The notes beneath the pieces are model-generated. The model saw only the letters and a program-made list of their open reading frames with translations, was not told where the DNA came from and ran no database searches. Of a DNA stretch of 64,000 bases, positions 62,401-64,000 are shown piece by piece; the first letter of the stretch is position 1, and each line of letters opens with the position of its first letter. Made by a program: the position numbers and the translations under genes. The DNA is taken from the NCBI GenBank assembly GCA_026182355.1, contig JAPFBL010000549.1:119339-183338 (forward strand), in the 5' to 3' direction. Source of the DNA: Hermatobates lingyangjiaoensis (Eukaryota > Arthropoda > Insecta > Hemiptera > Hermatobatidae).

Positions 62401-62749
62401 TTAAAACTATTGTCTATTTATTGATTATTATGGCAAAAAGGGCCCACTTGGCTGGCCTACTTGCCAGATCTTAGATCTACCCGCCTTGCTATTACTACTT
62501 ATTGATTATTAAGTAAATATTGATAAATAAATTGATAAATACTGATGATAAACATATTATTTTTATTCGTATTGTGTTTCAGTGTATGTTTTTGAACCTG
62601 CTTCTTCACAACCAGTCTTTAGAGCTCAAAACATGGTTAGAAGAAATGGGGATGTTTTGGGTGCTGTGTTTTTCCCTCGTGAGTATCCTGTCACCTGTGC
62701 TCCTATCTGGCTTCAGAAATCCACTCTCTGCTACATTGACTCCTTTCAG
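42017..62749 (+). CDS. WDR75: WDR75 / UTP17, small-subunit processome WD-repeat protein, 3' partial
   Basis: Twelve exons join in frame: 42017-42141, 42506-42704, 44048-44220, 44311-44430, 47918-48102, 48870-49028, 49641-49837, 51796-51980, 54409-54584, 57195-57375, 59936-60156 and 62583-62749, together 696 residues. WDR75 (yeast Utp17/Nan1) is a t-UTP subunit of the nucleolar SSU processome, needed for Pol I transcription and 18S pre-rRNA processing. Diagnostic pieces are YVYVNGGGVVKVFSVKTGEC in the first blade, VLNGKPGHLQFF, FWLATVETNKDP followed by IKMKIWLFEP, CCFSEDGSLVAAAF and LFVWNLLTLSVIW. Together they follow the two-propeller order of the family (human protein about 830 residues). 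The start MSIHKSKNARKH is basic and leads directly into blade 1. The last about 130 residues, normally ending in an acidic tail, lie beyond 64000. The gene faces MED1 head to head. Introns 9 and 10 are full of satellite DNA. Confidence 0.95.
43060..43205 (+). repeat. tRNA-SINE 3' fragment
   Basis: 'tactctaaatatgcttgag', 'cacccaatgcagaatcaacc' and 'ggcaccaaataataatggg' match the tail half of the SINE at 29590-29905. The tRNA head is missing. It lies in WDR75 intron 2. Confidence 0.65.
44570..45242 (+). mobile_element. Non-autonomous hAT transposon
   Basis: The ends read CAGAGATTTCCAAAGTAG and, on the other strand, CAGAGTTTTTCAAACTTT. The element is flanked by an exact 8-base duplication, GTTTAAAG, at 44562-44569 and 45243-45250. 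CAG-type ends and an 8-bp duplication define hAT. Inside each end is a 'gttccgcgg' or 'ggttccgcg' motif. The 673-bp interior has no ORF, so it is a deletion derivative. It lies in WDR75 intron 4. Confidence 0.93.
45270..45410. repeat. Near-perfect F2 hairpin
   Basis: 'gatcaaaccataataagaaa', 'tgtgaaaacaagactaagat' and 'cttt'-less apex 'cttgttacggttgaaag' are mirrored by 'atcttagtcttgttttcaca' and 'tttcttattgtggtttgatc'. The loop is only the remnant 'cttgttacggttgaa'. It is the shortest and cleanest foldback of the family, about 25 bases right of the hAT element. Confidence 0.92.
45755..45900 (-). repeat. Penelope-like fragment with structured box
   Basis: On the minus strand: CTGAAGA, T, a GTCTG/CAGAC stem with CAAATA loop, then TAAACGTTGG. 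The G of the expected GAAA has changed to T. No inverted partner arm is present. Confidence 0.6.
47140..47250 (-). repeat. Penelope-like fragment with structured box
   Basis: On the minus strand: CTGAAGA, T, a GGTG/CACC stem with an AATGAAAG loop, then GAAACATGTC. It has no partner arm and lies in WDR75 intron 4. Confidence 0.6.
47300..47700. repeat. GC-rich repeat body, unresolved
   Basis: A block of about 400 bases with far higher GC than anything nearby ('ccctaccaccgccccgggg', 'ggggaggacgccgaag', 'ctcccaggggagaggcccc'). It precedes the 5S-like head at 47800-47888 and may be the body of the same SINE on the minus strand. The open frame at 47323-47520 resembles no known protein. Confidence 0.5.
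47800..47888 (-). repeat. 5S rRNA-like SINE head
   Basis: On the minus strand the sequence starts GCCACAGCCTTATTGAATAC, continues with 'gaagtcaagcaacac', then 'ggttgacacttggata' and 'ggtgacacc'. These follow the order and spacing of 5S rRNA (GCCTACGGCCATACCACCC ... GAAGCTAAGCAGGG ... GGTTAGTACTTGGATGG ... GAGACC), including the Pol III internal control region. It is too diverged to be a working 5S gene, so a 5S-derived (SINE3-class) SINE is likelier. Confidence 0.65.
48535..48700. repeat. Penelope/foldback fragment
   Basis: The minus strand has CTGAAGA, T, GG/CC stem around ATTCC, then GAAAATTTG, matching the palindrome at 12500-12680. The right edge 'ccacggtcgatacttttatc' recurs at 56930-56950, marking a shared terminus. 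Confidence 0.6.
49905..50243 (-). mobile_element. tRNA-derived SINE
   Basis: On the minus strand: GCCAGGTTAGCCAAGCAG (A box), then GGGATTCAATACC (B box, worn), then the SINE body with 'cgatttatccac', 'gaataaatctgag' and 'gttaacccgtcggtcctg'. The 3' end includes 'caacctaacctaaccc'. It lies in WDR75 intron 7. Confidence 0.85.
50505..50660. repeat. Foldback element, family F3
   Basis: 'gtaaaatggataaacaacc' and 'aaagtctccac' are mirrored by 'gtggagacttttgt' and 'ttgtttatccattttac'. The tail 'gagtaaataccacacaatta' and 'cggattgcacaactaatgat' follows. The loop is short and lacks the CTGANGA box. The open frame through it is not a gene. Confidence 0.88.
51297..51640 (+). mobile_element. tRNA-derived SINE
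   Basis: 'gccagggtagcccagtggc' is the A-box region; the B box is eroded ('ggtggatccaatac'). The body follows with 'ctcgatttattcatac', 'ggacgtaaagccgttggtcc' and 'gagcctgtaggatgt', and the end has 'ccattgcaacctaacctaa'. It lies in WDR75 intron 7, about 1 kb from the previous copy and in opposite orientation. Confidence 0.85.
52385..52860. repeat. Degenerate minisatellite
   Basis: A unit of very roughly 110-150 bases, built from 'ctcggtatgggc', 'ttgatactctggtatcttgc', 'catcattactgcaaaaagta', 'catacctat' and 'aagtatttaagttttcagt', occurs about four times with many changes. It includes a local palindrome near 52590-52630. It lies in WDR75 intron 8. Confidence 0.65.
52920..53331 (+). mobile_element. 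Pogo/Tigger-like MITE
   Basis: The left end CAGTAGAACCTCGCGTTACG matches, imperfectly, the right end read on the other strand (AGTAGGACCTGTTAGTACGA). A TA precedes the left end. About 410 bases without an ORF. The end sequence has the 'CAGTAGA.CC' style of the internal pogo-like ends at 3656, though the elements differ inside. Confidence 0.65.
53545..53880 (+). mobile_element. tRNA-derived SINE
   Basis: 'caggttagcccagtacc' is the A box and GGGTTCAATACCC the B box. The body reads 'ggtcctcgatttattcacg', 'gaggtgaataaatct', 'gttaagccatcggtcctgag' and 'cctatacgatgtcag'. It lies in WDR75 intron 8 and is one of the better-kept copies. Confidence 0.87.
54610..55256. repeat. Satellite array, unit about 92-93 bp, seven copies
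   Basis: The phrase 'actgaatcataagtaag' occurs at 54711, 54803, 54895, 54990, 55083 and 55176; a first copy starting 'actaaatcataagtaag' precedes them. Copies differ mostly by single-base indels. The array starts about 25 bases past the donor site of WDR75 exon 9, inside intron 9. Confidence 0.95.
55340..55530. repeat. GA-rich low-complexity tract with internal duplication
   Basis: Purine-only sequence. A unit of about 60 bases with 'ggggggaggaagaaagag' and 'aacaagagaaagaa' occurs twice (about 55381-55430 and 55445-55490). Confidence 0.9.
56355..56414. repeat. (CT)n microsatellite
   Basis: About 60 bases of CT with one interruption, followed by C-rich sequence, in WDR75 intron 9. Confidence 0.95.
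56530..56965. repeat. Large foldback element of about 430 bp with structured box in both arms
   Basis: Arms of about 180 bases: 'actaaagtttatcgggactc', 'ggtcagttctt', 'ctcattgccaacgtttcgg' and 'aaactaagtattacattac' are mirrored by 'gtaatgtaatacttagtttt', 'ccgaaacgttggcaatgag', 'aagaactgacc' and 'gagtcccgataaactttagt'. Both arms carry a GGTTTT/AAAACC hairpin before GAAACGTTGG, preceded by CTACGAA or CTATGAA. The right edge 'ccacggtcgatacttttatc' matches 48650. Confidence 0.92.
57775..59165. repeat. Satellite array, unit about 138-140 bp, ten copies
   Basis: The marker 'gtcattgacatgatag' or a near form occurs at 57934, 58073, 58205, 58344, 58484, 58622, 58761, 58899 and 59037, with one older copy before and a partial one after. 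Each unit holds two copies of 'atatggatacaaaa', so it may have grown from a half-unit. Two variants occur, one with 'attgtgggggattatgttcc', one with 'attggggtgatattgtcc'. The array fills much of WDR75 intron 10. Confidence 0.97.
60195..60335. repeat. 5S-like SINE fragment
   Basis: 'agtgccaccaatccaagtga' and 'agccatgccaatgtgatc' resemble the minus-strand 5S-like head at 47800-47888. It is heavily worn and lies in WDR75 intron 11. Confidence 0.45.
60340..62000. other. AT-rich intron stretch
   Basis: Most of WDR75 intron 11. I see no exon, transposon end or tandem array. A short phrase near 61600 ('gagtgaataccacaccgga') resembles the F3 tail but is isolated. Confidence 0.6.
62005..62275. repeat. 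Foldback element, family F3, with structured box
   Basis: The tail 'agttgtgcaatccgtaattg' and 'tgtggtatttactcattctg' precede the arm 'gtaaaatggataaacaaaca', mirrored at the right by 'tgtttgtttatccattttac'. Between them lies CTGATGA, T, GAACTC/GTGTTC around AAA, then GAAACGCGTTGTT. It stands about 310 bases before the last visible WDR75 exon. Confidence 0.9.
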
Positions 62750-64000
62750 GTTTGACAGTAATATTTATATGCGTAGATTTTTTTCTCTGTTTGTTTTGTT
62801 TGCTCTGCATTCCCAAATAACTATGTTAAGCTTTATGAAATTTTACACGTTTATTCCAATTAAACTGAAGAAAGTTCAAAGTAGATAAAATTGATGGTAC
62901 GTCAAACATGATTAAGTTACAGTAAAAATATGATACAATTTGTTTAATAATAAAATAAAATAACAATAAATTTATTAAAAAGTATATAGGGTGGTCCTAA
63001 TTGTGGAAAAATATGATTTTTTTTTCGTGCTGCCCCTAAATCAAAAGGAGAGGTCCAAAAAAAATTTTTGGTCCAAAAAAGTAACAAAAAATAATAATAA
63101 ACCGTCTCCCCCATACAGATTGAATTTCAAATGGTTTTCCGCTTTTTTAGGTTCAACCAAACGTTGGGTATTTGATTTCATTGGATCAAGGTGAAACTTT
63201 GTATCCCTAGGTTTACGATATCTCTGAATCCAAATATCAGGTGAAAAACCGGTTTTAACTAATAAAAGCTGGCAAAAGGGTGTCCAATAGAAATTAATTT
63301 TTTGTTCTTTTATAATTCTAAGGTTTTATTTTCATTTTTTAACTTTATTTAATTAAATTTTCCTCGTAAGAGAATTATCAACGTGTTTATCGACAAATAA
63401 AAAGTGTTCATTAAGCAGTTAATGAAATTTTTAGTTTTTTTTATATTTCTCAAATCGAAGAATGGTTTTGAGCAAACGTTTTGAAATAAATGTTGGTTTT
63501 GACATAAGTGAAAGTTGTCAGTAAAACAGACAATATATAATCAAAAGCGGTATATTATTGCCATTTTTGTAACTTATAGTTTTATAGTAATAAATCATTA
63601 GTTGTGCAATCCGTAATTGTGTGGTATTTACTCATTCTGAGGTAAAATGGATAAACCAACAAAATAACTTCATTTGTGTGGAGACTTTTGTTGGTTTATC
63701 CATTTTACCTCAGAATTTATAGTAATAACATTATTACTATTGCAAACGCAAATTTAGAGTAGGGATTTTTAATAAATATGCAAAATATATTTGGAGTATA
63801 TGTGTACCATGCTTGTAGCATATGTAGTGTATGTTTAACATGCGTACTACCAGAGCTGTCCCTAGGAAGGTACAGGGACTGAGGCAAAACTCAACCACTG
63901 GTGGGGCCTCCCCCACCCATAAAATTACTGTATATATATAAAAAATGGTTATATTGTGTTGGTATTAGAAATAAAAATAAACATTTGCGGCAGCTGTAAT
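62750..64000. other. WDR75 intron 12, incomplete
   Basis: No exon for the C-terminal end of WDR75 was found before the window ends. It holds the F3 foldback at 63595-63725 and otherwise AT-rich sequence. Confidence 0.6.
63595..63725. repeat. Foldback element, family F3, short version
   Basis: It has the same tail 'agttgtgcaatccgtaattg' and the same arms ('aggtaaaatggataaaccaa' against 'ttggtttatccattttacct') as 62005-62275. The middle is deleted down to about 25 bases, so the CTGANGA box is lost. Confidence 0.9.

Noticed and set aside
62520..62888. 122-residue plus-strand frame
   Set aside because: A different frame over the last visible WDR75 exon; the phase-matched frame gives the family sequence.

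Overview
The window is animal nuclear DNA: intron-rich, very AT-rich, full of microsatellites and small transposable elements, with split genes whose exons join in frame at GT/AG borders. I infer an invertebrate, possibly an arthropod (short TTAGG-type runs next to tRNA-derived SINEs, Tc1/mariner-, hAT- and pogo-type elements). The species cannot be named from sequence alone.

Three conserved protein genes were rebuilt exon by exon. (1) 2656-9179, + strand: the 3' half of LST2/ZFYVE28, an endosomal FYVE-finger protein that restrains EGF-receptor signalling. (2) 39901 down to 23898, - strand: a complete Mediator subunit 1 (MED1) of about 1354 residues in ten exons. (3) 42017-62749, + strand: WDR75/UTP17, a WD-repeat protein of the small-subunit processome, 12 exons and 696 residues, running off the right edge. 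LST2 and MED1 converge across a 14.7 kb gene desert. MED1 and WDR75 are head to head, with 2.1 kb between start codons. The genes act in receptor trafficking, Pol II transcription and rRNA processing; nothing suggests a shared pathway.

The rest is repeats: a deleted pogo/Tigger-like element keeping only its CENP-B-type DNA-binding ORF, a probable non-autonomous Helitron, a mariner-like relic, a hAT element with a perfect 8-bp target duplication, a second pogo-like MITE, tRNA-derived SINEs, 5S-rRNA-like SINE heads, two satellites (about 92 bp and 139 bp) in consecutive WDR75 introns, and at least fifteen foldback (inverted-repeat) elements.

The most interesting signal is a small structured box shared by many otherwise unrelated foldback or Penelope-like repeats: CTGANGA, one free base, a short hairpin whose stem differs from family to family but stays paired, then GAAA. 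It resembles a hammerhead-ribozyme core with one extra base and occurs at ten or more loci. Other points to check are a frame break or micro-intron in the MED1 tail, an LxxLL motif in MED1, and the pogo-like element nested in a foldback.
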